From: Sycon ciliatum
Lineage: Eukaryota; Porifera; Calcarea; Leucosolenida; Sycettidae
Reading direction: 5' to 3'
NCBI RefSeq assembly: GCF_964019385.1
Contig: NC_088645.1
Location: 6,111,921 to 6,175,920, forward strand
DNA length: 64,000 bases
The translations under genes and the position numbers were made by a program. The number at the start of each line of letters is the position of its first letter. Within the stretch, counting starts at the first letter, position 1. Under the pieces are notes generated by a model. The model made no database searches, had not been told where the DNA came from, and saw nothing but the letters and a program-made list of their open reading frames with translations. Shown here piece by piece: positions 51,634 through 63,539 of this stretch.

Positions 51634-51927
51634 ATTCTGTCCAGGCGAGAGTTGGCTTCGGTCCGTTGGATATTACGGATTTCATGCATAACACAATTGC
51701 GCTCCTTCTTCAGCTGCGCAGCATCATGGTGTCCGGACTCAGCTAATATTCGCAGTTCCCGTTGCCGCAGTGAAAGCCGAGCAACCTGTGCGTTTGGTTG
51801 AACGAAACGGTTCCTAGCCTCGGATCGGTGCAGATGACCAATGGCGGTGTCTGCTGCAGACTTGATCGCAGATGTGGCAGCTGACCAGACATCAGCGGGA
51901 GCATCACTTGCCGGAGTTACTTGAAGG
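51634..51927 (-). pseudogene. LINE X, segment between endonuclease and RT
   Basis: The minus-strand frame reads ASDAPADVWSAA, then QVARLSLRQREL, and RNIQRTEANSRLDRI up to the border of Z. This is the linker region found between the endonuclease and RT in this type of LINE; it joins the RT at 50305. Confidence 0.85.
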
Positions 51928-52077
51928 AGTTAGTGTTGGGCTGACTGCTCAGCAAACTTTCTCTCTCCCACTCTATTGCTCTAAATCTTTACTATCTCCC
52001 AACCTTTCTCCCAACCTTTCTGTCACAGCCTGTCAGGCTACCCGTGCTTTGTTTCCGCGTGACGAGCCTTCCCGTAT

Positions 52078-53015
52078 GGCTTTGAGAAACGCTCGTATCG
52101 CGACGTTCAATGTTCGTGGACTGTGTTCGAACTCAAAACAGCAACAACTCGCTCGTGATTTACAAACGTATCGCGTCGACTTCTGTGGACTTCAGGAGCT
52201 GAGAGCAAAGGACCCGTTCGACAGAAGCATTAGTAAAACTCACAGGCTAGTGAGCTTTGGCCTGACAGACGACAGCCATGGCGGAATTGGCTTCGCTGTT
52301 TCAAAAAAATTCGAACCGTGCATTTCAAAAATCAAAAAACTGTCGGATCGAGTGGGCTATGTTGACCTATCGTTTCCGCAAGCCAAGAACTCATCACTGC
52401 CAGTTCGGTTTGTTGTGGCACATGGACCCACGAACCCAAGGTCGAAGGAACAGCCTGAGCTCAGAGACCAGTTCTACGACGCACTATCTTCCGCATGGAA
52501 TGGGACAAGCAAACGAACGCTTGTCATCGGAGTGGGGGACTTCAACAGCAAAGTTGGCAGCGCTGTCACCTCGTGTGTCGGAAATTACAGCAAAGGGGCC
52601 CGCAACGAAAACGGCCAGGCGCTCGTGGACTGGGCAAACTCTCACCAGTTGTTGCTAGCCAACACAGTATTCCGCTATTCAATGCGCTACCGAACAACAT
52701 GGACTGGACAGGTTAGAGACAGCAATACGAATCGTACTAAAAAAATCTACAACATGATCGACTATGTGGTGGTTCCATCGCATTGTAAGCCCATCATTAA
52801 CAAGGCCCGATCGTATGCTGGTACAGAGGTGTTCAGCGACCACAAGCTAGTGATCGCTGACATGCTTTTCTGTGAGCTATTCAAAATCTTCCAAACAAAA
52901 TCAAAAAAGGAGTCGCCGTATGCTGTCCATGGATTAATAGATGGCTCCCGTAGACCGGAATATCGCTCGGCTCTTCGGGCACACCTTCAAGTAACTCCGG
53001 CAAGTGATGCTCCCG
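52078..53015 (+). pseudogene. LINE X APE-type endonuclease, inverted
   Basis: A plus-strand frame from ATG 52078: IATFNVRGLCSNSKQ, FCGLQELRA, GGIGFAVS, VVAHGPTNP, VIGVGDFNSKVG, YNMIDYVVV and FSDHKLVIADM. These are the N-to-C motifs of an apurinic-type endonuclease, which nicks target DNA. The catalytic Glu (QEL), Asp/Asn (GDFN) and SDH are present. The frame is intact but faces away from its RT because of the inversion. A T/C-rich 5' UTR lies between 51930 and 52078. Confidence 0.92.
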
Positions 53016-54345
53016 CTGTCTGTTTGTAAGGTAGCTGTGAAACCATTGCAGAGCGACTCCGCCAATACCAATCTCAAGTAGTTCTTGAAGTAACATGTTG
53101 TGGTTGACAGTGTCAAAGGCCTTTGACATATGAAGGAAGGCAGCCACTACGTAGTCACCCTTGTCCAAGGCGAGCATCCAATCGTTGGTAACACAAGTCA
53201 GCAAGTCTTCGCAGGACTGGCCTCTGCGGTAGGCGAATTGCTCTGCAGGGAGATGTTGCAGTGGGGGTGGTGCATTCTGGATGTAGCGTATGAGTTGATC
53301 ATGCACTATGTGCTCAAGTAACTTTGACATATGGGGGAGCAGTGATATTGGTCTGTAGTTGGAGGAGACCGACTTATCACCGCGCTTGTGGATGGGGCGA
53401 ACATGGGCTGACTTGTACAGAGCTGGGAATTCACCAGACGTCAGAGATTCAGATAACAACTTGGATAGTGAGGGAGCGATCTCATCGTTGATTAACTTGT
53501 AAGCAGCAACTGGAACATTGTCTGGTCCGGTGGCTTTACGGCTTTTCATGCGTTGGATGTAGTATTGCACTTCCGGAACACTGACTGATGAAAACTGAGC
53601 TAATGAGTATTCAGGTAGGGGGCCGTGAGGCATGCAATGTGCACTATCAGAAATCGAGGGATCGTTCACGACTTTCGCAAATGTCTTTGAGATGTCGGAG
53701 ACATTAGCAGCAGGTTCCTGATTTGCTTTAGCTCTGCCAAGTAGATTGTTTATAATACCCCACTGTTCTCTTGGGTGGCCTCTGTGGCAGACAAGTTGTT
53801 CTTGGAAGTATGTCGACCGTGCTCTAAACTGTTGTACGAGATCTGACTGGTCTGGGTGTCTGAGCATTGCACGGTGCGCCCGTTTGCGCTTAAACAATAG
53901 AAGGCGGAGTTCATCATCCATCCATGGGGCTGGAGCGTATGCTTTCTTGATATTCACACGTTTAACAGGGCAATGCTCGTCTAGTGCACCCTGAACTGCA
54001 GTCTGCCAATGTACAATGCGTGTGTTTAGAGACTCTGGCGATGAGGCACTAGCGTGGTGAGACAGGTTGAACATTTTCTCAGCGGCTGTTTCTTGGAAAT
54101 CTATGATATTCAGAGACCGAACTGATGGCTTACGTATCTGTATTTGTCTACTCGTCTGGTGTGGCTGAGCATCAGAATGGACGGTGAAATGAACATGAAC
54201 CAGATTATGGTCTGAAATATCACACGCAATTACAGTCGAACTACTGAAGACTATATCAGTCCCGCTGAGTACTGCAGGTGGTGTGGTGAAAGTGGAGTTG
54301 GGTACTAATACTAGATCTATCGTTGTTCCGCTTGGATATCTGGTT
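53016..54345 (-). pseudogene. LINE Y, 5' half: endonuclease end and RT N-terminus
   Basis: The minus-strand frame starts with PSGTTIDLVLVPN and CDISDHNLVHVHF (the C-terminal end of an APE-type endonuclease, 5'-truncated at about 54345). RT motifs KSRKATGPDNVPVAA, NYRPISLLPHMSKLLE and AFLHMSKAFDTVNH follow. It stops at YLTNRQ, where LINE X entered; the RT resumes at 48471. Confidence 0.9.
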
Positions 54346-54414
54346 GGTGCGGTACTAGCCTGCTGGATGGCCCATGTATTATGTCATACATTATGTCATG
54401 CATTACGTCATGCA

Positions 54415-54605
54415 CTGCCGTATTTCCCCGGCGATTATAAGTCGCACTTGATTATAAGTCGCGCCCCATTTTCAGGTTTGAGCCATGTTGTTTTGATATC
54501 AGCGGCTTCAGTTGTAAGTCATGCTCGATTATAAAAGTCGCATCCCCTTTTTTACTCTTGAAGTTTAGTGTAAAAGGTGCGACTTCTATTCGGGGATATA
54601 CAGTA
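54415..54605. mobile_element. MITE with CACTGCCGTATTTCCCCGG ends
   Basis: Left ctgccgtatttccccggcga followed by ttataagtcgcac; right gtgcgacttctattcgggga ending cagta. Inverted ends of about 30 bp with mismatches, and an internal ataagtcgc motif repeated. Confidence 0.82.
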
Positions 54606-54855
54606 CATCATGCACAGCCGGGCACTACAATGATTACATCTAGTCTACCCTAGGCACTAGTACATTAGCAATATTCATAACTCTGTTTGATAGTCACGAA
54701 GTATTTGGAAACTAATATAGTAATTATATATCAAGGGATAGACGAAAAACAAAACTGGAAAAACAAAAATCCACTCCAAAGTTTGAATACAGAGACGGTC
54801 ACCGCAATATTTTACAACCGTTCATTGCCAAATATGGAAGGTATAACTAATGTCT

Positions 54856-55082
54856 GTGAGTACGCTGGGATCAGCAATGCACTGTTCAACACCGCACACG
54901 ACCATGCCCAGGTGGCTGTGTGGGGTGTTATGTGAGTACGCTGGGATCAGCAATGCACTGTTCAACAGCGCGCACGACCATGCCCAGGTGGCTGTGTGGG
55001 GTGTTATGTGAGTACACTGGGATCAGCAATGCACTGTTCAACACCCCTGACGACCATGCCTAGGTGGCTGTGTGGGGTGTTT
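54856..55082. repeat. Three tandem copies of a 76-bp unit
   Basis: Copies start at 54856, 54932 and 55008 (gtgagtacgctgggatcagc), with few differences. It lies just downstream of the CARD gene stop (55112). Confidence 0.95.
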
Positions 55083-55111
55083 ACGGTAGAAATTACGTCA
55101 TTGCGCAATTT

Positions 55112-55537
55112 CTACCCACTCCCGCATTCCTCCTCGGGGTCCGTAGTGCAGCCATCCCCGCTGACACGTTTACCGCCCTCTGAGAAGCTCTGGCCGTGCT
55201 CCTGCTCCGCACTAGCGGTGACATCGGCATCGGCATCTACTGGGTCGGCAGCAGTTGCACCGCCACCACCAACAGAGGCTCGCTGAGGTGCCGCAGCTCC
55301 GCCGGTGGGTCTAGCAGGCCTGGCTGAAGCGGCAGGGGTCTTCTTGAGTTCCTGCCGAAGTAGCAGAGCGAGCTCTTGGTGTGACAAAATCTGCATCGGG
55401 TCCTCCATAGCCTCGACTAGTTCGAAAAAGGCATTTTGACCGCCACCTTGTATGTGGTCTAATAATTTGTCCGCCTACATCGGAGCAGCACAGACACAAA
55501 ACACATGCGTATGCGTACACATGCACATAAACAGACA

Positions 55538-55595
<58 letters not shown>

Positions 55596-55597
55596 TA

Positions 55598-55663
<66 letters not shown>

Positions 55664-56992
55664 GTATTCAGAAGAAATTTCGGAAAGATGACTTAAACAG
55701 CTAATGAACCGTTCAACGACGGAGGCAAACACACCTCAAAACCCCAGTAAAGGTGCACGATACTTGATACTACAGTCCATTCAGAAAAAGATGGACTTCT
55801 AGCTTTTGGCCATAAATGGGTCAAACGTTGAGTTTTTTTAGAATTTTTTTCTGGAATCCCCTATGGAATCCTCTTCCAATTATGTTTCTGAAGTCTATTT
55901 GTCCAAAAAGCAAGCCATAGCAAGAATAGGATTTCGGCCAGGTTTTGCCCCAAGAGCACTGAATTGGGAAAATCCATCAAAATCCAGCCCGTTTGACCCT
56001 GCTTGCAACAGTGCATTGTACGGTTCGAATCCCAGTTCAGGTACCCTTTTTGGACCCTTTTCAAATTTCAAATTTCGCAGTACTGCACTGTGTACGATAA
56101 AATCTTGAAAAATCGCCTAATACGGGAGCTCGCCAGAGCCAGGGCCCATCTTTTTGTGAATGGACTGTAGTGTGATATGCTGAATCAGTGAGAATCCGAT
56201 AGAGGCCCCACTAGCACTACTGATCTCACAAGAACTAATCATACACCGATGCACGCACATAGTCTGGCAAAGAGACAGGACCAATTGCAGGCAGGGAGAT
56301 AGACAGACAGATAGACAGGACACATGCAAAGGGGCCACAGACAGACACACAGACAGACACACAGACAGACACACAGACAGACACACAGACAGAACGAAAC
56401 AGACACACACACACACACACGGAGGATGCAGGCAAGCACATTAGCAGGCCAGGCGACAGACCAGCACGCCTTTCTAAGGGCAAACATAGTCAAAGAGCAT
56501 CAAAAGAACTGCTACAGGGGTCGGTGTTGCTATGTGGGCTGAAGCAAGACTACTGCAAGTCAACAATTTTCGGCCCGGGCATTATCGGCCTAAAATGCGT
56601 TGCGGCCGAAATTTCGTTTCGCAAGGTTCAGTGTGACAGTGTATAGGGGCAGCAGCAGTACAGGCAGAAATTTATATCAGGCCAAAATGTCCTTTAGCCC
56701 TGGGAGGCCGATATTTAAGCGCGCCTAAAATGTGTAGACTTGCAGTAAGCCAACACCAACCCAACACCAACCCAACACTCAGCCAGCCAATCAAAACTCG
56801 TGAATGACCTTGTCTCCTCACCTGCTGCATAGAAGTACGTTTGGTATTCATCTCCGTGTGCTGTATGTCATGTTTGACTTCGTCGTCGATCACGAAACGC
56901 GAATACAAGACAGGTAGCAGTGATGCAGCGCTGATGCCCGTACGCAACTTGTCCCGGTTTGCTATAAGTACACGCTTTGTCCGGTCATCCAT
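55112..56992 (-). CDS. CARD-like death-fold protein, 2 coding exons, 177 aa
   Basis: Exon 1 is 56992-56822 (57 codons from ATG) and exon 2 is 55474-55112 (TAG); the join is phase 0. The first 100 residues fit a CARD: helix-1 pattern RVLIANRDKLRTGI, then SLLPVLYSRFVIDDEVKHDI, ADKLLDHIQGGGQNAFFEL and VEAMED, followed by a Gln/Leu-rich helix. Known family role: CARDs pair with CARDs in apoptosis and innate-immune signalling. Residues about 110-177 are low-complexity, Ala/Pro/Gly-rich then acidic, ending EEECGSG, with no enzyme domain, so an adaptor or decoy role is possible (inference). The minus-strand sequence GACTCACAG just upstream of the ATG may be an acceptor for a 5' UTR exon. It is divergent to the CARD exon at 63574. 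Confidence 0.8.
55538..55661. repeat. (AC)n microsatellite
   Basis: In the intron of the CARD gene, close to the acceptor at 55475. Confidence 0.97.
55768..56172. mobile_element. MITE, 405 bp, with TACTACAGTCCATTCA ends
   Basis: Left tactacagtccattcagaa, right tgaatggactgtagtg, inverted over about 27 bp and TA-bounded. It lies within the CARD-gene intron and shares the TACAGTCCATT terminus with 30657-30914. Confidence 0.87.
56551..56747. mobile_element. MITE, TACTGCAAGTCAACA ends
   Basis: Left TACTGCAAGTCAACAATTTT, right TGTAGACTTGCAGTA. Related to 1943-2275 by ends and by ttcggcc motifs. CARD-gene intron, 75 bp from the donor of exon 1. Confidence 0.78.
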
Positions 56993-57660
56993 ATCCGTGT
57001 GGCACTGTGAGTCACCCAGATAATATCAACACAAGCGAGGAGTTGCACCGCTTGGACACAAACACATATCTGCAAGGTCGACGGTGTACACACACGCACA
57101 CACACACACACACACACACTTGTACTTGTTGCTCACTGCTAAAACGGGTCACGTGGGTCTCCCCAGGAGAGGGGAGAGAGACTCAAAAGGAATCTTGGAA
57201 AGATGACTCAACTGGCTATTGAACCGCCCAACGGCCGACACCCCCTGAAATCCCCAAAACTCTGGGTGGACTTGAAAATGATCCCACTTATGGGCTCACC
57301 ACACCTCAGTAAGTGGGTGAGGACAAGATGCAGAAAAAGGATTGACGGCATCAGGGTATCCGGCCTGGGATCCAACTGCAGTTACCCCTAACCCCAGTGA
57401 AGGTAATACTTGCTCCTAGTGTGGGTGGCTAAATCAGAGTGGATCTGATCTAAGCGTCACAAGCACCATTGATTACACAAGAGTTAATCTAGCCCGAAGC
57501 AGTCCATGGTTAGCAGGTATGTATACTTCAAATAGAAAGTATATGAACCCTGAAACCAACACAGGTGGAAGAGACAACAATACACCTTCAAACAGCCGAG
57601 CCTGTTGGCAACAGACCCAACACAATCAGGCATACGTGTTCCCAGCAACCGAACTAGCTG

Positions 57661-57706
<46 letters not shown>

Positions 57707-57763
57707 GCGCGTGCCCCCCCCCCCCCCACACACACACGCGCACACACACACACACACACATGT

Positions 57764-57797
<34 letters not shown>

Positions 57798-60700
57798 CAC
57801 AGCCAATTTCAAACAACAAGACTGCAGGAAGATACAGTGGGAATTGGTCACACGGAAATGCAGTGATGACTTTGACACGCACTCAAACTACATGTAAAGT
57901 GCTGCTCAATGAAATGTGGCCCAGTATCAGCGAGAATCGACCTTCGGGTGAAAATCATTTTTTTCAGAATAAGTCATTTTCTGCAACGGCAAAAAACTCT
58001 TGCTTCGCGCTCTGCACATTCAAACAAAAAATTAGTTCATCGTAACAATGAATGCTTTTGATCGTCCTAGTAGAAGGAGAGTTCGTTCACGATGGCCAAA
58101 TAGCTGCCGTCCGGCTCTGCCAGAAGTCATTGGATTTCTTAGGCAGGAATCGTCGCGTCTGATAGAGAACAACCACAGTTTCCAGAAGATGTTTTTGTCG
58201 ACGCCCAATTCCTATTTAGCGACCAGAATTTCAACTTGATTTAGGCGCACCGCCAAAGGAGCTCTCTGCTGGCAAAAGTACTTTCTGACATCTGAAAATC
58301 CTTGTTGGGCCCTTCTGAATTTAGTACAGCTCTGCTCAGGAGAAATACTCAACGAGGAGAAACTAGTGAGGCGACGGCAACAGAGGTAGACGAACTGAAA
58401 TGTCCTGGATCAACTCGAGTCAGGACGAAAGAGCGCTGCCGCTAGTGACATGATCTGAAATTTCCCAGGCTCCCACCCTGAACTCTGTGGTGAACACCAA
58501 ACCCCTTGGACGGGGCAAGACGCCAAGAGCTGAACATTGATTGATGAGCTACGAACTCTCTGCGCTCAGTGCTGGAATCATGGCGCACTGACGCGCATGC
58601 AGCCAGTTCCCACAGAGCTCAAATTTCACAGAGGTGCAGCAGTGATGGACTACCTCTAAATCGTGTATGAGATGAAGTGTAGGGTGTTAGAATGTTGTGC
58701 CTGTGTCGTATTCCCTGTGGGATGCACAGACTGGGACCCCAGGTGTAGTTGTAGCCACCCTCCCTCCTGTTCTGCATTTCTCTGGATTTTCAGCAGACTT
58801 GGGATGGCGTTCAAACAGTTTTCATTGGTATGCAGATATGAGGATCAAGGCCATCCATACTCTATGCCAGAGGTTGCCCAAGACTCGCAAGAGTTGTTTT
58901 ACAACAAAAACTGGATGGATGATTTATTACACTGTCTATTTTTTATTTATTTCACTGTAACACATAGTATTCCGATATGGAAAACACTGTGATAAATTGT
59001 TGTATTTCCTGATATGTACCTATGCTTGTTTGAGAAGCTTCTCGGTCATCAATATTGCTTTGTTTGGTCTAATACTTTGCCATGTGATCACTAGATACCT
59101 ATAGATGACAACAGCAGAAAAAAGTCATTTTGTGAAAAATCACCCTAAGGTCCATTTTCGCAGATACTGGGCCATGTGATTGAGCGAGTGAATGCCAGGC
59201 TGGGCGCTGTGCAGCCCCAATCAAGCAAACACTGGGATGTGAACTGGTGCAGGGCTACGCAAACTTGATATTCACGCAATCAGAATTCAGTGAATATCAC
59301 TGTATTTTCCCTGGAAACGACTTTACACATGTACACGTGTACCTGTTTAATCCGTGGACAGCATGTTACAAGGCGGAGAACGCACTGTGTCGAGAACAGT
59401 CTGTCCCTCCAGGAAATCGCGATTCCACGGATGCAACAAATTTCGTGATTTTGGCCAAAACCCGCGATTTTCCGCGTCTTTTGTTGTTTTCTGCACTTCT
59501 TTCTTTACATTTCTATGCAATTTTCACGCAGTATACAGTGTTTTCCATGATCCTGTACGTAGGTTATTTCCACAGTACGCAAATAGCGATTCTAAGTACG
59601 CAACACATTTTGTGATTTGGCCCAAATCCGCTATTATCTGCCAATAATTCCGCGAGTTACTGGCAAGTTCCGCTTTTCTCGCCGCATTTTTTGTTGTTTT
59701 CTGCCGCAATTTCTTGCGCAAGTTTTCGAGGATTTTTTCCGCGAATTCCCGCAGGGACAGAACCGAGTGCTCCCGACTACAATCATCATCGGTTGGCAGA
59801 GCCCCGGCCCGGCCTTGCCACCCTTTGAACCGTATGGGGTCTGGCCCCAGGTTCGCAGCCTCATTTATCATACTAGGGAGTCATTCTAAGGTATTTCTTC
59901 TTTGTACTCAAAGTCCAGCCGTGTTGCTTTGCACTTCCTCAGCCCAGCACTACTACTACTAGCCTATTTAGAAGCACGTGCAGTACAGTGATTTGTGTGT
60001 TCAGTTGCGCTCAAAATTCCACCATGCCACTCACCACAACAGCCGGTAGGTAAGGATCGTCCGCTTCACACCGTTTGCGCGCCTATCCTCCAGCTAGCGC
60101 AGGGAAAGAAACCTTTCACCGATTCCTATAGGAGTTGTGCTATCCTATCGATCCTGTGCTTCTTGCGAACTCGGTTGCGATCCTCGCGATGTATGAATGT
60201 TGGCCAGTGACTGATCACAAACAGCGTCCGCACTCCGCAGTGTGCAACTGAGACTACCGTGGCCCACGGCCACACGAAGAACACGGTCGCTGGTATTTGT
60301 CTCTCTCTTTCTCTCTCTGCAACTGCACGCTACTGGACAATAGAACACACAAGACGGAAAAAGGGGTTGCTTTGAACTAATACTACTGTACTGTACTTGT
60401 TTGCACCTCAAAACCAAACTGGGCATACTACTACTAGTACTAGTACTAGATCATGGGAATCGTTCTAGTGGCTCTGGATTTCCCCTCCTCGGATCACGCT
60501 CTCATCCATGCACAACACTGGCCCTGGGTTTTCATGGTTTTCCCTCGCAATAAAACAGTAGCACAATCATCACGTACAAGCACTGCCAAGTGGACTGTCT
60601 GATCGACGACACTGACACTGCACTGTACCACTACCACTACTGCTTTTACTACTGGCAGTACTAGCATGACCAGGGCTAGGGACTCGTAAAAGCTTTTACT

Positions 60701-61199
60701 TTTTTAGGAGACTCATGCTATATGCACTGACTGTGCATGTGCCTCGTGTGCGGCCACCACTACCGATACCACTACATACTGTAGAGGCAGAAAATTTCGT
60801 CGGTCAATAATTTCGTCCAACTCCAAAGAAAAGGAGTTCGTCCGGTTGAAAATTTCGTCCATGGATCATAAGAGTGTATAGAAAAGCTGGACGAATCGAT
60901 ATTCGTCCTACATTTAATTTAGTCCAAAAGCTCCATGGACGAAAAAGACGAAATTAAATTCCAGACGAATATTTCTGCTTGTACAGTAGTCATTGTACTA
61001 TCCGATCCACCACACAGTACCAGCGCAGCATGCAGGTATCTACCAGGTAAGTCAGTGAGCTCATGCCATGGGCATGATGATACATTGATATTATGATAGT
61101 AGTGGCACAACTGAGAGAGTGTGAGTCGATGGTGAGTGCTAGTACTAGATCTAGTAGACTACTACTAGTGGCAGTGCTAGCACTAGCACTCATGCATGC
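56993..61199. other. Intergenic stretch between divergent CARD-like genes
   Basis: (AC)n tracts lie at 57090-57118 and 57661-57797. From 58029 to 58990 short plus frames (for example from 58048 and 58663) are broken by stops, perhaps a decayed gene or transposon that I cannot name. Near 59365-59400 is the end of the GCATGTTACAAGGCGGA repeat family. At 59430-59760 an A/T-rich section repeats cgcgattttccgcg-like motifs. Nothing here supports a gene. Confidence 0.5.
57661..57797. repeat. (AC)n microsatellite with a C run
   Basis: (AC)n with GCGCGCGTG and a 14-base C tract in the middle. Confidence 0.95.
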
Positions 61200-61500
61200 G
61201 GCTAGGCTGGGGCCAGTGGCGCAGTGGGGGCTCGCTGTGTTTCGATTTCGGAAAGGTAGGTGAGCTGTGAAGAGTGAAGTGAAGGCGCTCACATTGCTCG
61301 GACTCCTCGCAGCTCTGCTTCAAAAATCACAATCCGGAGTCTGGTGTTGCTGCAGACTTTGATGTAGATATCTAGGCGACGCTGCTGACACGAGGCGGCC
61401 TGTGAACTCTAGCCTGTGCGGGTACAAGAAGCACCGACCTTCACCGCCTGCAACACAGGAACGCTAGCAATCCGCTGACTACTTGATTCTTGACACGTAA
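61200..61500 (+). promoter_or_regulatory. Possible promoter and 5' UTR exon for the 63574 gene
   Basis: A locally GC-richer stretch ends in a strong donor (TTGACAC then GTAAGTGAGC at 61498). The first acceptor in the right direction with a coding exon behind it is CTGCAG before 63540. This pairing is an inference; there is no expression evidence. Confidence 0.3.
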
Positions 61501-62045
61501 GTGAGCTTGGTATATGCTCACTCAATTTGTTTTGTCCATTTCGTTTTGCTTGTTCTTGGGAACACAGCCCCATGCTGTGTGATCAGTCGTGTTGAGTGAA
61601 AATTAGCGACGCGCCTCACTAGTAAGATCATTCATCGCTATAATTTTGCAGAGAACTACAATGCACAAGGCTAGTAGAATAATAATAAATAATTATTTGT
61701 AATAGTTGCAGGCTCGGCCTCATTTTCTCTGTGCTGCGCTGATGAGTCCATAAAGGACGAAACAGTTCTGTCCGCAGATTGAGTAATACTTGCAACTGTG
61801 AGTTTCATGCTAGCAATCAGCAGGCAACAAAGCTGGAATAAAACCGATCGTTGACTGTTATAATTATAAACATGCTGCCAGTCACTCCGGTGTTCAAATC
61901 CACACCACACTATCATCCGTACGATTACACAGAGGTTTGCCCTGTTGCCTTGGCGATGTGCCGAATCATGCCGGGGTGAATATTTCATTTTTTTGTTAAC
62001 TCAGGATCTAGGAGTTCATTGGTGTAGAGCATGCCGGATGCTGTC

Positions 62046-62490
62046 TAGACCTATTCCAGCCACTGTGGATGGTACCGTTAACTGTAGATGGTCCAGCCAC
62101 TGTCTGTAGATGGCCCAGTCAACTGTAGCCGGTACAGCCACTGTAGATGACCCAGTCAGCCACTGTAGATGGTCCAGCCACTGTAGATGGTCCAGCCACT
62201 GTAGATGGTCCAACCACTGTAGATGGTCCAGCCACTGTAGATGGTCCAGCCACTGTAGATGGCCCAGGCACTGTAGATGGTCCAGCCACTGTGGATGGCA
62301 TAGCCACTGTAGATGGTCCAGCCACTGTAGATGGCCCAGTCAGCCACTGTAGATGGTCCAGCCACTGTAAATGGCCCAGGCACTGTAGATGGTCCAGCCA
62401 CTGTGGATGGCATAGCCACTGTAGATGGTCCAGCCACTGTAGATGGTCGAGCCACTGTAGATGGTCCAGCTTCTGTAGTGTAGATGGTCC
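62046..62490. repeat. 18-bp minisatellite (GCCACTGTAGATGGTCCA)n
   Basis: About 22 copies with variants (ggcccaggcactg, ggcatagccactg). A higher-order block of several units is repeated at about 62225-62350 and 62340-62450. The unit is a multiple of three, giving artefact frames (DGPATVDGP or AGPSTVAGP) on both strands. It would be in the proposed first intron of the 63574 gene. Confidence 0.97.
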
Positions 62491-63539
62491 AGTCAACTGG
62501 TCCGGTTCAGCGAACTGAGGATCGCCCAGCAAACTGTGGGATGGTCCGATCCAGCGAAATGAGAGTGGTCAGTGGCCAACTATGGATGCTACTGCTAGCC
62601 GAGAACCGTCCGGTCGGCCGACTGAGGGTTGATCTATCATACGTTGGTGCCTGTTGGAGATTTTTTGGCGGGTATTTTTACTAAAAAATGTCACCTTTCA
62701 CTTGAGACTCCGATAGAGTTTTCACAACTTTTCAGCATCCGTAGGAACGCCGCCACCCTGCAGAGATCAAAGGCGTAGATGCAGCTCCTGAAGCGGTGGG
62801 AGGTGAGTAGATAAGCCCACCAGCAAAGTGGTCGAAAACCGAAAGTCCCTTTGGCTGCATCCATGTTTCCCTCGTGCCACGCCACGTGTTCCCAATTATC
62901 CATGGGTCGCAGCACTCAAATGACGTGGTTTAACTTTTTAGAGCAGACGTGCTCTTTGCCATTCACCTTGCAACAATATCAAGCTCGCTTATCAATCAGT
63001 TATTGCAACGTTTCGGCAAAATTGCCGAAACGTTGTGATAACTGGTTGATAAACGAGTTTGATGTTGTTGCAGGGTGAATGGCAAAGAGCGGGTGTCCTT
63101 TAAGAAATTTTTCCTATGAATGAATCTGCAGGAAGCCTCGCCACTGCTACGTTTTACTCACGATAAATTCAGATAAAACCGAGAGATAAGTTGATGTAGA
63201 AAGGAAAAGGACATTATGGATACGAGTTAAGGGTAACTCTCCACCTCTGTACCATGATATACAGTCAGACAGTGCAACAACTACTATGTAGGCAGAAAAC
63301 TGAAAGAGTACTGAAACATTCGACGTCCTGACACGTAGCTTCAACACATCTCCTTTCTACATTTATTATTGGCTCAACATCCGCCTGCTGAGTTTCAGAT
63401 AATTTGATGTGCAGTTTTAGGCACCTGTTTTCCTCTCTCAACCTTGCTTTTGTGAAGTCACTCATGTTTGCATTCATTTCGCGGTGGTGTTCTTCTCATA
63501 TGCCACTCGTTACTGTGTGAATGCGATGGTTCTCTGCAG

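Larger units (their letters stand above)
48472..53015 (-). mobile_element. LINE X inserted in LINE Y, 5' part inverted
   Basis: It is flanked by an exact 14-bp direct repeat CTGTCTGTTTGTAA (48458-48471 and 53016-53029); the last bases may belong to the (TAA)n tail at 48472-48487. The 3' part (51927-48472) lies on the minus strand and the 5' part (about 51930-53015) on the plus strand. A segment of about 33 bp (cttcaagtaactccggcaag start) occurs at both the end of the 5' part (52986-53018) and the start of the 3' part (51924-51891, reverse). This is the geometry left by twin-priming during target-primed reverse transcription. Confidence 0.92.

Noticed and set aside
52881-53015. C-terminal extension of the LINE Y RT frame through HHLPELLEGV
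   Set aside because: This stretch is the antisense of LINE X sequence, an accidental read-through past the insertion point.
58029-58992. Several 60-110-codon plus frames in one kilobase
   Set aside because: Interrupted by stops, no recognised domain; could be a decayed gene or transposon but cannot be supported.
62110-62532. DGPATVDGP-type repeat protein
   Set aside because: Artefact of an 18-bp minisatellite open in several frames.
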